From positions 992,001 through 1,056,000 of the forward strand of contig JANEZZ010002682.1 of NCBI GenBank assembly GCA_026122225.1: DNA of 64,000 bases, in the 5' to 3' direction. A program made the position numbers and the translations under genes. The notes beneath the pieces were generated by a model. The model searched no databases. It worked only from the letters and a program-made list of their open reading frames with translations, and was not told the DNA's origin. This document shows, in pieces, positions 35,601 through 41,465 of this stretch (position 1 is the stretch's first letter; each line of letters begins with the position of its first letter). The stretch is from Heloderma charlesbogerti. Its lineage: Eukaryota; Chordata; Lepidosauria; Squamata; Helodermatidae.

Positions 35601-36856
35601 GGAACCGTCCAGGGGAGTTACAAAATGGCACACAGGGTTCTTCCGCTTCTCCAGATCTGCAACGAGAATGAGAACACCAGCAATGCATATCTCCAAGGGA
35701 GGGAGCACAGCAGGTCAGGTCGAACTACCATGCTAAGTAAGCCACAGAGCAGGACTTGAGCTGTCGCATAACCAGAGCTGTGCACATGCCAAGATTCTGC
35801 AGAAGTGTCAGGAAAAACACAAAGAAAACCTCCAGAATGTGGCCCAGGGAACAGAATTCAGCTACTGTGGGTGCCAGACATTCCCCTGGAAACCCTCAGG
35901 CCTTCTCCACGCAGGGATGGCTAGCTCATTCCCCACCCCCAGGATTCTACCTATGCCAAGATCAGGAGTGGGCCCCAAACTTGTGCATGTCATCCCGCAA
36001 GCGCCCTCACAGAAACAAGCACAAGCAGAGGAATGGACCTGAAAGATCCCACATTTATTTGGAGCTGGAGAAAATGTTGGACTGTTTCCAGTTTCAATCA
36101 TTCACTTTTTTTTAAGGTAACTTTTGCCCTGTAAATGTTTAATTGAAAAGCAACTTACAATTATATTAAAACAAGAACTGAACAAACAGCAGCAGAAGCA
36201 GTAAAGACAACAAAACTCCCCATAGAGAGGGGAACAAGGAAGGGAAGTTGGATGCTCCTAAATGTCACCCTGGAAGAATCGTCCTGGGGCTCAAATCTAG
36301 AGTGAACAGGCTTTCAGCTGAGGCCATCTCCTGGGGTCCTGCTCCATCTCATGTACCGGAGGCAGGGGAAGGGTTATGCGAGACAGAGCTTTTCCAATGT
36401 TGGCACCTAGATCATAGATCTTCTTTCCAAGGGAGACTTGCCTGCTTTGGTTGTTAGTGGGGTTCAGAGGACAGATTAAGGCTCTGTTCTTTCAGAGGTC
36501 ATTTGGGACTAGAGACAATGTTGTCACTTCTGTCCTATCTTGCTTCATGAACTTCTTTGCTGTGTTTATGACAACATTGCCTGATTATTGTTTTTAATTG
36601 CTTTGTGTTCATATTGCTGTTAAGACTTTGTGGGAGCCCTGAAGGATGAATCAGCAGGTTACACATCTTTAAAAGTAAATAATGGCTCACGCAGGTCACA
36701 AACGGATGCATAGATTTTCACCAAGTGCACTGATAATATGTGTGCTTACACTGGATGTACCAGGCCCTCCAGATGGCGTTGTTGAGCCGGATTTTATCCC
36801 TGCACTGAAGCTTCAGGCCTTTGAAATTCTTCCACTTGGGTGAAACCAACTTGCCA
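14516..36856 (-). CDS. MLXIP: MLXIP (MondoA) gene, 16 coding exons (2-17 of an expected 17)
   Basis: This is the coding span of a bHLH-leucine-zipper factor that pairs with MLX, is held in the cytoplasm, and on glucose-6-phosphate binding enters the nucleus to activate carbohydrate-response genes such as TXNIP (known of the family). The sequence shows 16 exons joining into 810 codons. In order they hold the later part of the Mondo conserved glucose-sensing module (residues 1-195), a proline/serine-rich middle (195-609), bHLHZip (610-about 690) and the C-terminal dimerisation and cytoplasmic-localisation domain (about 695-810). MLXIP is preferred over the paralogue MLXIPL because of YLEKRKNPVC, KHKDEDLSSLV, DTLFSTLSSHQP, EELHQTALAW and the C-terminus LPEQATKEVS. 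Human MLXIP is about 919 residues, so roughly 110-140 are missing, matching one absent first coding exon. No frameshift or internal stop is seen, so the gene looks functional. Confidence 0.96.
14775..14905. mobile_element. Fold-back element, intron 16
   Basis: Two arms in tandem: GCTGAGAACTGTGGGAGTTG and CCTTCCCCAATCTGGTGCCC, then GTTGGAGGGCAACTCCCAG. Probably a rearranged or nested pair of family members. Confidence 0.6.
15707..15836 (-). CDS. MLXIP: MLXIP exon 16: C-terminal domain
   Basis: Residues 728-770: FSIIIKPLFETFNGMVSTTS, then LEELHQTALAWVDQRCSLPV and LRP. Near-identical in pattern to human MLXIP. Acceptor ACCATGCAG, donor GTAAGT. Confidence 0.96.
17395..17577 (+). mobile_element. 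tRNA-derived SINE
   Basis: Head with GCTTTGTATGCAGAGGTCC and B-box-like AGTTCAGTCTC, body CTGCCAGTCAGTGTTGACAA and end AAGGCAGCTTCA. Sense to the plus strand, antisense to MLXIP, intron 15. Confidence 0.85.
17635..17786. mobile_element. hAT-like fold-back element with TSD
   Basis: Inverted repeats CAGGGGTGGGCAG and CTGCCCACCCCTG. Flanking 8-mers GGTTAGAC and GGCTAAAC agree at six of eight positions. Centre GCCAGCATGATCAATGGTCA links it to the other fold-back copies and suggests hAT origin for the family. Confidence 0.75.
17860..18265. repeat. Nested-palindrome element, copy C
   Basis: A series of hairpins alternating two motifs: CCGTGATAGGCTA with its complement, and CAGGGACGCAAATGGC with its complement. 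At least four stem pairs occur in 260 bases, with AT-rich loops such as TAAGTATTTACTTA. A GC-rich flank at 17,870-17,990 contains GGGACGGACC, resembling copies A and B. Spurious open frames cross it on both strands. No transposase, TSD or known class recognised. Confidence 0.75.
18966..19089 (-). CDS. MLXIP: MLXIP exon 15: start of C-terminal dimerisation domain
   Basis: Residues 686-727, with CQQQLPATGVPITRQRFDQM then RTLQNWKFWI. The PATGVP and NWKFW motifs define the WMC/DCD domain of Mondo and MLX proteins, which stabilises heterodimers and retains them in the cytoplasm and at mitochondria. Acceptor TTCGTCAG, donor GTATCC. Confidence 0.96.
19498..19607. mobile_element. Fold-back element, intron 14
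   Basis: Near-perfect arms: CAGCCTTCCCCAACCTGGTG and CACCAGGTTGGGGAAGGCTA. Centre TGGGAATGATGGGAGTGGCA. One of the best-preserved copies. Confidence 0.85.
19990..20117 (-). CDS. MLXIP: MLXIP exon 14: helix 2 and leucine zipper
   Basis: Residues 644-685 and two bases: ISHALTLQKTVEYIAKLQQE followed by RSQMQDEAKRL and REEIEELNATI. Heptad leucines and charged positions fit the zipper that heterodimerises with MLX. Acceptor TCTGCTGCAG, donor GTGAGG. Confidence 0.97.
20165..20370 (+). mobile_element. MIR-like tRNA-derived SINE
   Basis: AGCAGTGGTTAAGAGTGCC, GAGTTCAAATTCCCACTC, CTACCTCACAGGGTTGTTGT and a tail GAAGGGTGGGATAACAA. Similar copies at 30,190-30,420 (plus) and 35,240-35,490 (minus). Confidence 0.75.
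21391..21492 (-). CDS. MLXIP: MLXIP exon 13: basic region, helix 1 and loop of bHLH
   Basis: 34 codons, residues 610-643: NRRMKHISAEQKRRFNIKIG then FSTLNSLVSANSKS. His615, Glu619 and Arg623 have the spacing of the bHLH residues that read the CACGTG E-box, the half-site of the carbohydrate response element. Acceptor TTGGTACAG, donor GTAAGT. Confidence 0.97.
21609..22716 (+). mobile_element. Internally deleted DIRS-type element with inverted terminal repeats
   Basis: The left end (about 21,609-21,726) and right end (about 22,594-22,716) are inverted repeats of some 115 bp; both carry GGGTTGCTCCTCCCACT and GCCCTCTCACATGGGAGAGC in opposite orientation. Between them lie a short gag-like start (MPGFTSETDSTGMSGDSF at 21,930) and the C-terminal part of a tyrosine recombinase; the RT/RNase H region is missing. 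DIRS elements combine inverted terminal repeats with a tyrosine recombinase instead of an integrase. It sits in MLXIP intron 12, its left end 116 bp from the exon 13 acceptor, antisense to MLXIP. Confidence 0.8.
22001..22468 (+). pseudogene. DIRS tyrosine recombinase C-terminal remnant
   Basis: The frame holds KSTLEWWIKACISL, then AHSTWSAASSVAFGT, DICRAATWTSVSSF and RYYKLD. This is the box II region of DIRS recombinases: HxxR, a helix with an ICRAA(S/T)W motif, and the nucleophile tyrosine near residue 111. The second position of HxxR is Trp (TGG at 22,232) where family members have Arg (CGG), a CpG-type C-to-T change that should abolish catalysis. The N-terminal catalytic Arg box is absent, so this is a fossil. 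Confidence 0.78.
22975..23062. mobile_element. Partial fold-back element
   Basis: GCAGCCTTCTCTGAGCTGG, GATGCTGGGGGATGTAATTC and GGGGAAGGCTGCC. Arms shortened. Confidence 0.6.
23336..23450. mobile_element. Fold-back element next to the exon 12 donor
   Basis: GCCTTCTGCTGACCTGGTG and GTTGTGGAGGGCGCCAGCC arms. Its right end falls within about 10-20 bases of the MLXIP exon 12 donor at 23,459. Confidence 0.7.
23460..23584 (-). CDS. MLXIP: MLXIP exon 12: Ser/Pro linker before bHLH
   Basis: Residues 568-609, SRDGQLSGQVSPCPSEQ then SPQSPHNSCSGKT and ending MAAFK. The acceptor TTTTTCGAAG was chosen over two downstream AGs because only it restores the frame from exon 11 and gives the conserved PSRD...SGQ.SPC.SEQ pattern. 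Donor GTTTGT, slightly off consensus. Confidence 0.92.
23680..25440 (-). mobile_element. L2-clade LINE, 5'-truncated
   Basis: On the minus strand from about 25,440 to an A/T-rich TTTATT-type tail at 23,680. It carries the reverse transcriptase and C-terminal part of ORF2. It is in sense with MLXIP in intron 11. The same 3' end recurs at 39,310-39,800 (minus) and 31,437-31,580 (plus). Confidence 0.88.
23822..25366 (-). CDS. L2 LINE ORF2 fragment: reverse transcriptase
   Basis: 514 codons with no stop. Landmarks in order: NNFRPVSNLPFWGKVIERVV, LDPFQSGFRLGHGTETAL, LLDLSAAFDTVDHGILLDRL, GVPQGSILSPMLFNIY, HQYADDTQLYLSF (catalytic YADD) and the C-terminal TRERAFSVMAPTLWNSLP. LDLSAAFDTVDH and the overall wording fit the L2 clade rather than CR1. 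The endonuclease and N-terminus are missing by 5' truncation, so this copy cannot act alone. The long open frame indicates a fairly young insertion. Confidence 0.85.
   Translation of the reverse strand: MDKVLSSVRLTTCLLDPCPSWLIMGCRERQGEGIRAVVNASLEEGVMPSALKEAVIRPLLKKPSLDPQVLNNFRPVSNLPFWGKVIERVVAMQLKAHLEETDYLDPFQSGFRLGHGTETALVALVDDMRRALDRGECSSLVLLDLSAAFDTVDHGILLDRLEGLGVGDTVLRWFRSFLSGRYQRVALGEEVSDPWPLTRGVPQGSILSPMLFNIYVKPLGAIIRRFGVRCHQYADDTQLYLSFKSSPRLAVESLSKCLKTVSGWMGRNKLKLNPDKTEVLLVGDKRRLGDVELVLNGVWLPLKDQVRSLGVILDSQLSMEALVSAVSWTALYQLHLIRRLRPFLPDHLLPSVVHALVSSRLDYCNVLYVELPLKTVRKLQLVQNTAARLIKGSRRRDHITPVLKELHWLPVVFRAKFKLLVLTFKTLYGSGPAFLKERLQQHQTGRLTRSALDGLLPVPSARTARLVGTRERAFSVMAPTLWNSLPRELRHALSLMSFRRALKTWLFRQAFGVG
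25470..26200. other. Intron 11 stretch with partial repeats, no gene
   Basis: Contains imperfect, GC-richer sequence with TGGTTTGTTAAGC-like pieces resembling a dispersed repeat also hinted at 43.5-43.9 kb, and a CCTCCAGATGTGTTGG fold-back fragment at 25,985. No coding support. Confidence 0.4.
26205..26350 (+). mobile_element. tRNA-derived SINE, 5' half
   Basis: TTTTTGTGCAGAAGGTCCT with B-box-like AGGTCCAATCCC, then CTGGGAAAGACCCTTCTC and CTGCCTGAGACCCT. Confidence 0.75.
27152..27202. repeat. (GGAA)n tetranucleotide repeat
   Basis: GGAAGGAAGG runs with one GGAGGGAA interruption, purine-rich on the plus strand. Adjacent open frames on both strands are repeat artefacts. Confidence 0.95.
27642..27828 (-). 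CDS. MLXIP: MLXIP exon 11
   Basis: Residues 506-567, ASRATEFHSGILL and a Pro/Ser/Gln-rich remainder ending VPSPSP plus one base. Only the EFHS(S/G)IL core is clearly conserved; the rest is divergent linker. Acceptor GTTTCCAG, donor GTAAGT. Confidence 0.9.
27938..28059 (-). CDS. MLXIP: MLXIP exon 10
   Basis: Residues 465-505, AAFQGQPRAVIVTPAPMKR then SQPNVVIAPSGMAR, closely matching the human order of motifs. Acceptor TTTTTCAG, donor GTAAGA after AGA; the 3' end is phase 0. Confidence 0.93.
28740..28880. mobile_element. hAT element, right-end fragment
   Basis: AATTTTTAAGGGGGCAGGGA through GCGCCACTGAAGGTCCC and GGTGCTGCACTGGTGACCC; related to the right half of 2,200-2,616. Confidence 0.6.
28885..29085 (-). 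mobile_element. SINE and GGATCCAGCAGGGC-family fragments
   Basis: CCAGGACTGAACCTGGAGCC and GTGTGTGCAGAGCAGGGGC are a reversed tRNA-like head; next to it ATGCTGGACTTGATGGACC and CTGATCCAGCAGGGC belong to another dispersed repeat. Confidence 0.6.
29339..30050 (-). CDS. MLXIP: MLXIP exon 9: large proline-rich central exon
   Basis: The largest exon, 712 bp, residues 228-464. Low-complexity proline/leucine/serine sequence (PPFLPPFPAPALLPP), then conserved islands VITHTASST, PATAFSHSQ and KKPQKIVPAPQPE followed by VSLVLNSA, which match MLXIP and not MLXIPL. The acceptor region reads TTGCAGCAG, a NAGNAG tandem acceptor that could add or drop one glutamine. Donor GTGAGT. Confidence 0.94.
30190..30420 (+). 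mobile_element. MIR-like tRNA-derived SINE
   Basis: GGCCTAGTGTAGTGGATAGT, CTGGGTTCAAAGCCCTGC, TGATAGGGTCGTTGTGTGG and CACCCTGAGCTCTTTGGA. Antisense to MLXIP, intron 8. Confidence 0.75.
30695..30820 (-). mobile_element. tRNA-derived SINE abutting exon 8 donor
   Basis: On the minus strand the head starts GGGGAAGGGCTGTAGCTCGG, then GCATGCAGAAGGTCCC and GGTTCAGTCCCTGCC. It starts at about intron position +10 and is sense to MLXIP. Confidence 0.85.
30830..30927 (-). CDS. MLXIP: MLXIP exon 8
   Basis: Residues 195-227, starting DIFLNNRS in place of the mammalian DLFSSSRS and ending SHSSQ. Serine-rich start of the poorly conserved middle region. Acceptor TTTGCTCAG, donor GTAAGA. A tRNA-derived SINE begins about ten bases after the donor. 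Confidence 0.9.
31437..31580 (+). mobile_element. L2 LINE 3'-end fragment
   Basis: GGGTTAGGGTATTTT through GTTGTACATCGCCCAGAGTG, GATGGGCGATTAATAAATTT and an ATAA tail. Complement of the tail at 23,680-23,830. Lies about 90 bp from the exon 7 donor. Confidence 0.85.
31671..31754 (-). CDS. MLXIP: MLXIP exon 7: GNADMIQPGL glucose-response motif
   Basis: Residues 167-194, AHLGNADMIQPGLCPLQP and ending EFFQ. GNADMIQP is the most strictly conserved motif of the glucose-response activation element in MondoA and ChREBP. Acceptor TTTTCCAG; donor GTAAGA. A CR1-derived fragment ends about 22 bases upstream of the acceptor. Confidence 0.94.
31776..31900 (-). mobile_element. CR1 LINE 3'-end fragment at exon 7 acceptor
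   Basis: On the minus strand the fragment ends GTTGGACTAGATGATCTCC then CCCTTCCAACCCTGTGATTC, a classic CR1 terminus. Its end is about 22 bases upstream of the exon 7 acceptor. Confidence 0.8.
32439..32610 (-). CDS. MLXIP: MLXIP exon 6: acidic/amphipathic activation segment
   Basis: Residues 110-166. Starts DDDILLWH and contains STDMLMSELPDTLFSTLSS, the conserved amphipathic segment at the end of the low-glucose inhibitory domain; its DTLFSTL core matches a nine-residue transactivation motif described for Mondo proteins. Ends WTNPREI plus one base. Acceptor CTCCCCAG, donor GTATGA. Confidence 0.94.
32785..32826 (-). CDS. MLXIP: MLXIP exon 5: 42-bp micro-exon
   Basis: Only 14 codons, LQKHKDEDLSSLVL, residues 96-109, flanked by acceptor TTCTCCAG and donor GTAGGT, phase 0 on both sides. 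Too short to find by open-frame length; recognised by homology to the HKDEDLSSLV motif of MLXIP. Skipping it would keep the frame. Confidence 0.93.
33225..33315 (-). mobile_element. LINE 3'-tail fragment
   Basis: TTATTTATTACATTTCTATA, then CCACCCAATACCC and GCTCTCTGGGCAGTTCACA. A common squamate LINE tail; class not fixed. Similar tails at 44,110-44,155 and 63,260-63,325. Confidence 0.6.
33433..33522 (-). CDS. MLXIP: MLXIP exon 4: Mondo conserved region
   Basis: Residues 66-95, with FWKRRIEVVIREYHKWRTYF and ending KKR, exactly 30 codons. The basic Trp/Tyr-rich stretch belongs to the conserved region that in ChREBP and MondoA carries 14-3-3 contacts and the nuclear localisation signal (family knowledge). 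Acceptor TTTCTTAG; donor GTATGC. Confidence 0.95.
33525..34670. other. Intron 3 stretch without recognised elements
   Basis: G-run near 33,547, otherwise GC-moderate sequence with several CATCAGGTGGG-like segments. I see no exon or nameable repeat from 33,600 to 34,670. Confidence 0.4.
34675..34995 (+). mobile_element. tRNA-derived SINE split by a fold-back insertion
   Basis: 5' half: GCAGAGCTCAGTGGTCCGG, TGCTCTGTATGCAGAAAGCC, AGGTTCAATCCC, CGCTGCCAGTCAGG. The 3' half resumes at 34,943: ACAATACTGAGCTAGCTGG, GGTCTGACTTGGTA, GGCAGCTTCTTATAC. The interruption at 34,805-34,942 is a fold-back element. Confidence 0.85.
34805..34942. mobile_element. Fold-back element nested in a SINE
   Basis: Arms CAGCCTCCCCTCACTGGTGC and GGCACCAGGTTGGGTAAGG. 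The flanking 8-mers GGAGAGAC and GTGAAAAC both resemble GTGTAGAC, the SINE sequence expected there, consistent with an eroded 8-bp hAT duplication. Confidence 0.75.
35240..35490 (-). mobile_element. MIR/L2-tail SINE
   Basis: TTGCATTTATATCCCGCC, TTTTATCCTCACAACAAC, CCTGTGAGGTAGGTTGG, GACTGGCCCAAAGTCACCC and a reversed tRNA-like head near CCACTACACCACACTGAC. Lies 80 bp from exon 3 on its 3' intron side. Confidence 0.8.
35571..35656 (-). CDS. MLXIP: MLXIP exon 3: Mondo conserved region
   Basis: Residues 37-65, beginning with a split Tyr and continuing LEKRKNPVCHFVTPLDGSV and ending HRRPE. Acceptor CGTTGCAG, donor GTATGT, phase 0 at the 3' end. The LEKRKNPVCHF wording is typical of MLXIP; the paralogue MLXIPL has VERRKNPVCGF. 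The exon continues the N-terminal regulatory module. Confidence 0.95.
36750..36856 (-). CDS. MLXIP: MLXIP exon 2: Mondo conserved region
   Basis: Encodes residues 1-36 of the visible protein, including SGKLVSPKWKNFKGL and the basic/aromatic RLNNAIWRAWYIQ. The acceptor is CTTGCAG, entering a split serine codon; the donor is GTAAGC after CAGT. This is part of the N-terminal glucose-sensing module that masks the transactivation domain. It is the most 5' MLXIP exon found; the preceding exon, which should end with the first two bases of the serine codon, is not in the window. Confidence 0.95.
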
Positions 36857-37569
36857 CTGCAAGAAAGCACAAAAATTCATATTTTAAAAGTAAAAATAGA
36901 TAAATCCATGTTTGCTGAAAGTAAACAGAGCAGGAGCACAGCATACCAGGCTGACCGCTTTGAAGGCCAGCCAGCACCATATTTCTAGGCCTCAGCTCCG
37001 ATTCTGACTAGGCCTGAGAGCCGAGCTGATGGAGACAGGTTGTGACCGCAGAAGTCGAAACCTCTTACTCTGGATACTGAGCTAAAACTATTATCTGACA
37101 CCTTGTGGGGGTGTTAAAAAGATGCTCCTCCTCCACCCAGCCCTCCTCACAAAGAGTAACAGCATAGAAAACGGCAGCAGATGCTTAGACATTCTGCTCT
37201 TTTGAAGCCAATATGTTGCCCTAAAAAAGCCACATCCTTTCCGCTCCCCATGCCAGCTTCCAGATTTAGAGTATACATGAATAGAATACTCAGGGGCAGC
37301 AGTTTGCAAACTTTTGTCCAATGATTATGGGAAGCTGCCATATGGGATAATCATAGGAAGCTGCACACTCAGCCAGCCCAGAATTGTCTTCCAGGAGTGG
37401 TAACTGCTCTCCAGGATCTCAGGAAGAGAGAGAGGTTTCCCATCATCTGCTACCAGGTTCTTCTGCAGCTGGAGATTGATTTATTTATAAAAATATTTCT
37501 GAGTCGCCTTTCAAGCCCAGAAGTGCCCCAAGGCAACTTCCAATTTAAAACTTTAAAACCTCAGAGAAA

Positions 37570-37755
37570 CTTATCCCAGGGATTGAACTGGGGACCTTCT
37601 GTTCTGCTATTTCTCTCCCAGCGAATGCTGTGTGAGCTACCCTGGGGATTTGTTGTTATAGAATGGCGTATAAATACCATAAATATTCGCTTAAGCAAGG
37701 CTGAGGAACATGTGGCCCTCCAGATGTTGCTGAACTGCAACTCCCAGCAGCCCTA
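37570..37755. mobile_element. SINE and fold-back fragments
   Basis: Reversed SINE head at 37,575-37,645 (GGGATTGAACTGGGGACCTT) and a half fold-back at 37,705-37,755 (GCCCTCCAGATGTTGCTGAA, CAACTCCCAGCAGCCC). Confidence 0.6.
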
Positions 37756-37914
37756 GAGTTGCTGGTTCTTAATAATTTCAATTTAATGGTGTTTCATGAT
37801 TTTTAAAGAATGTCTTGTTTATATATTGTACATTTATATGTTGGAAACTGCCTTGGAAAGTTGTTGTAGCTTTTTTTTTTTACCCTAAAAGGCAGCCGAC
37901 AGATATTGTAAATC

Positions 37915-38010
37915 ATTGTTCCCCAATCTGGTGCCCTCCAAATGTTTGGGACTTCCACTCCCATCAGCCCCAGCCAGTACAGCCAATGGTCAGGAATGCT
38001 GGGCGTTGCA
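37915..38010. mobile_element. Fold-back element, right arm missing
   Basis: GTTCCCCAATCTGGTGCCC, CACTCCCATCAGCCCCAGCC and AATGGTCAGGAATGCTGGG; then unrelated sequence. Confidence 0.7.
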
Positions 38011-39309
38011 GCAAGGCTCAACGGGCTTGCATAGAGTGCCCTGGAGCACTTGTATAGGGGTTCCTCAGCAGACAAGGTGACAGGGAAAGAATTCCCTGGA
38101 GGTTAAAGGAAAAGTTTGAAGCCCCTGTCCTGAGAGGTAAGCCTGCCCAGAGTCATCACCAAGAAACAAACCAGTTCCCAGGTTTGGCAGCATTTGGGGG
38201 TTTGCCTGTGCTGGAAGGGGTGAAAAGCAAGTCCACAAGTTTCCGTTCATTCCTGCAGTTTGGCATCAATACCAAGTCAGATGTAGCACTGAAGAGACAC
38301 CGGGGGAAAATATTAACTCTGGCCTTGCACAAAACGTGCCACGTTTAAAACCTCTCTCTCAGTGCTGTGTTTTGCAAGAAACATTCTGTGCAAAAGGGTT
38401 TGAAAGGTTGCTGCTGCATGTGGAAACAGATCCAGGATTGACTTAAGTATTAATCCCTCAATCATTTCACCAAACGGGCAAAGCATTACTATAGAAAGGG
38501 GACAAAGGTGGTTAAAAGCAGCTAAAAAGAACAGAAGGGAAGCATCTCTACCCAAGCAAAAATATAAACCTCAATTTAAAATTGGCAATGTGGTCCTCAG
38601 ACCATGAAAGAAACAGAATTAACTGATGCCAGATAGTCTCACATGCTCAGTGAACTGAAAGAGGACAGAGAGAGTCCATGTTTTGTTGAACTGCAGACAG
38701 CAGTTGGGATTCACAGAGAACAGCTATTTTCAAACCGTGTGCCATGAGAGGAGCTGAAGCACGTGCAAGAACATTATACTGTGACACTGATGCATCCATA
38801 ACTCTACACCCCTCAGAGCTGGGGAGACGCATGTAGCACTAATTACACACGCACCCAGTATATGGGCAGGGACATCATCCTAAGGGTGGAGCAACACACT
38901 GGGATTTCCCAAGGCAGCCCCACAGTACAGCTGGAGGAGGTTGCCACCCTGGTCACAAAGCACGGTCTCCTCCCTGAAAGCCAGGGCTGCCTAGGCAAAT
39001 GGGAGGGGGAAATGCCAGGAGGCAACCTCCTCTGCGCTATCCTGCGCTTGCAAGGAGCAAGCTCTGGAAGCTGATCTAGCTTTAAAAGGGGTGGGGGTGG
39101 GAGGTGGAGTCTTACTGACTGCAAAGTGAAGAGAGCCTTCCATTTTAACCCAGGAGAAAAGCCCGTGCACCCCAGGTATCAAACACGAGAGACTGCGATC
39201 ATCCTCAGACAGAGAACGGGGTTTTGAGCTGGGTTTACAAAAACACCACAGGGTAGGTGGGCACAGAGTGAATAAGGGGTCAGGTCCAGCAGGCTCCCAG
39301 TCCAGGGCT

Positions 39310-39800
39310 TACCACCTTATTTATTCATTTATTAAATTTCTTAATCGCCCATCTGGCCGGTCACCTGGCCACTCTGGGCAATGTACAACAGTATAATTAA
39401 AAACAGTAAAATTATACATTAAAACATTGTTTAAAAATACCCCAACCCACCCCAAATGCCTGCCTGAACAACCAAGTTTTCAATGCATGGCGGAAGCTCA
39501 TTAAAGAGGGGGCATGGTGAAGTTCCCTAGCGAGGGAGTTCCACAGAGTGGAGGCCATCACAGAGAAGGCCCTCTCCCTCGTCCTCACCAGCATAGCTGT
39601 CTTGGCTGATGGGACAGAGAGAAGGCCATCCGAGGCTGATCTCGTTGAGCAGCCTGTCTGGTGTTGCTGCCGGAACTGAATAGGGTTTTAAAGGTCAAAA
39701 CCAACACCTTGAATTTGGCCTGGAAAACAACTGGTAACCAGTGCAACTCCTTCAGCACCGGAGTGATGTGATCATGCCGGCGACTGCCTTTAATCAGGCG
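39310..39800 (-). mobile_element. L2-clade LINE 3' fragment
   Basis: Same element as 23,680-25,440, retaining the 3' tail and the last part of ORF2 (RERAFSVMASTLWNSLA, DHITPVLKELHWLPV). It has a 50-60 bp deletion near 39,670 and ends near 39,805, where a fold-back copy begins. Confidence 0.85.
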
Positions 39801-39828
39801 AGCCTGGATGGGACATATATCGGGGTCC

Positions 39829-39975
39829 CCTACAATGGGGTGGGCAGAAGGCAGACCTTCAGATGTTTTGGACGTCAACTCTCAGAACTCCCCGTCAGAA
39901 TGGCCAATGGTCAAGAATGTTGGGAGTTGAAGTCCAAAACATCTGGCGATCTACTGTCTCCCCACACCTGCCCAA
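39829..39975. mobile_element. Fold-back element (GGGGTGGGCAG subtype)
   Basis: GGGGTGGGCAGAAGG and CCCCACACCTGCCC ends; inner ACATCTGGCGATC and GAATGGCCAATGGTC. Same subtype as 17,643-17,778. Confidence 0.75.
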
Positions 39976-41134
39976 TGAGACCTTGAGGTCTTGAGATCAT
40001 GGAGTAAGTCATTCAGTTGGTCCATGGAGTCCAGCCTTCCCCTCATATTCTCAAAGATCATCCACCGCCATCACTTACTGATTTGCAGAGAGCAGTACAG
40101 CTCTCTTCTTTATAACTATGGTAGTATACTTTAAACCCAGCATATGGGATGAGATATGCCAATCTTAGAATCCACCCAGATCGGAATATGGCTAGTTAAA
40201 ACATTAAACCTAAACTTATCTATAGAACATAAATAACACTCAGAAGAGGTAGCCAGCTGAAAAATAGTGTTTCTAATAACCTAACACCTCTGATCTCACT
40301 GACTCCTCTCCCTGTCCTCTAACCTACTAACCCTGCCAGTTCCCATTTCTAACTCAGCTCCCTCTGTCCTTGAACCAACCAGCTGACCAACACTGATCTC
40401 ACTCACTCACTGACTTCCCCAATTGACACTACTCCACCCATCATCCCATTCTGACTTCCGCTGTCAATCATTCCTCCACTCATTCTTCTGTTACCAGGCA
40501 TTCTTCCCCAAATAATCCTGTAACAGCTCACAGTGGCAACTAAGTCTGTAAACGGACTTAAGTCTAGACAGGGTTGACACGGGCAGCTGGCTTCTTTTCT
40601 TGCCCATCTTTGAAGATGTGCGGCCAGCTTTATCCTCTTTTAAACCTTTTGGGCAGAATGGCTGATACCACGCTGGGATTGAGGGCTTCTTTAATCCTTG
40701 CTATGCTTCTCTCTCACTCTCACTTACAGACAAGCAAACAAACACACCTTGGCCACCACGAATGCAGAAGAAGAGCTAGGTAGAGAGTTTGGCTTCAGTT
40801 CCCTGAACAGGGGATCTCTCCCCCCTGCACTCTCTCTGGGCACCTTCTCATGTTACATTCCATTTGAAAAACACATAAAGAAGCACCGAAGTCTCTGCGG
40901 CAAAACAGACAATGAGATCTTTCTGTTTTAATTTTAATTTAAAATTCAGCAGTCAGTTTTGCCTTCCATTTGGACCAACGTGCAACCGCAGTACTCAGCT
41001 AGGCCCCTCCCACATATTGAATACATACACAGAGCAAAATTACAAACCAGCAAATTTAACCAGGATGAAATAATGATAATGATAAGAATAAAAAACAAAT
41101 GGGTATTTAAAGTAATATTTTATCTGGAGATGTG

Positions 41135-41240
41135 TACACACACACACACACACACACACCCTTATAAACTAAGTTTAATGTGATAGTTACATATAACCTA
41201 TGTTTAATCAAAATATGTAAACAGACTCACTTAGGAACAC

Positions 41241-41282
<42 letters not shown>
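41135..41282. repeat. (AC)n and (AT)n microsatellites
   Basis: AC tract at 41,136-41,160 and an uninterrupted AT tract at 41,247-41,282, about 18 units. Neither is in coding sequence. Confidence 0.9.
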
Positions 41283-41285
<3 letters not shown>

Positions 41286-41344
41286 TTATAAGAGCACAAA
41301 GAGCAAATTATATATACATGGGGAGAAGAGCATAAAGATTCTGC

Positions 41345-41465
41345 TGGATCAGACCAAAGGTCTATTGCACAGGAACAAAGGAAGCTGCCTTCTCCCAAGT
41401 CAGACCTTTGGTCACTCTAGCCCAGTATTGTCGACGCTGACTGGCAGCAATGGCCCTCCAGGGTT
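41345..41465 (-). mobile_element. tRNA-derived SINE, 3' part
   Basis: GGAAGCTGCCTTCTCCCAAG, AGCCCAGTATTGTCGACGC and GACTGGCAGCAATGGCCCTC are reversed SINE body. Confidence 0.75.

Noticed and set aside
14516..36856. Gene could be the paralogue MLXIPL (ChREBP)
   Set aside because: Motifs YLEKRKNPVC, KHKDEDLSSLV, NSKSISHALTLQKT and the C-terminal KEVSKLNKK fit MLXIP; MLXIPL has VERRKNPVC and a different tail.
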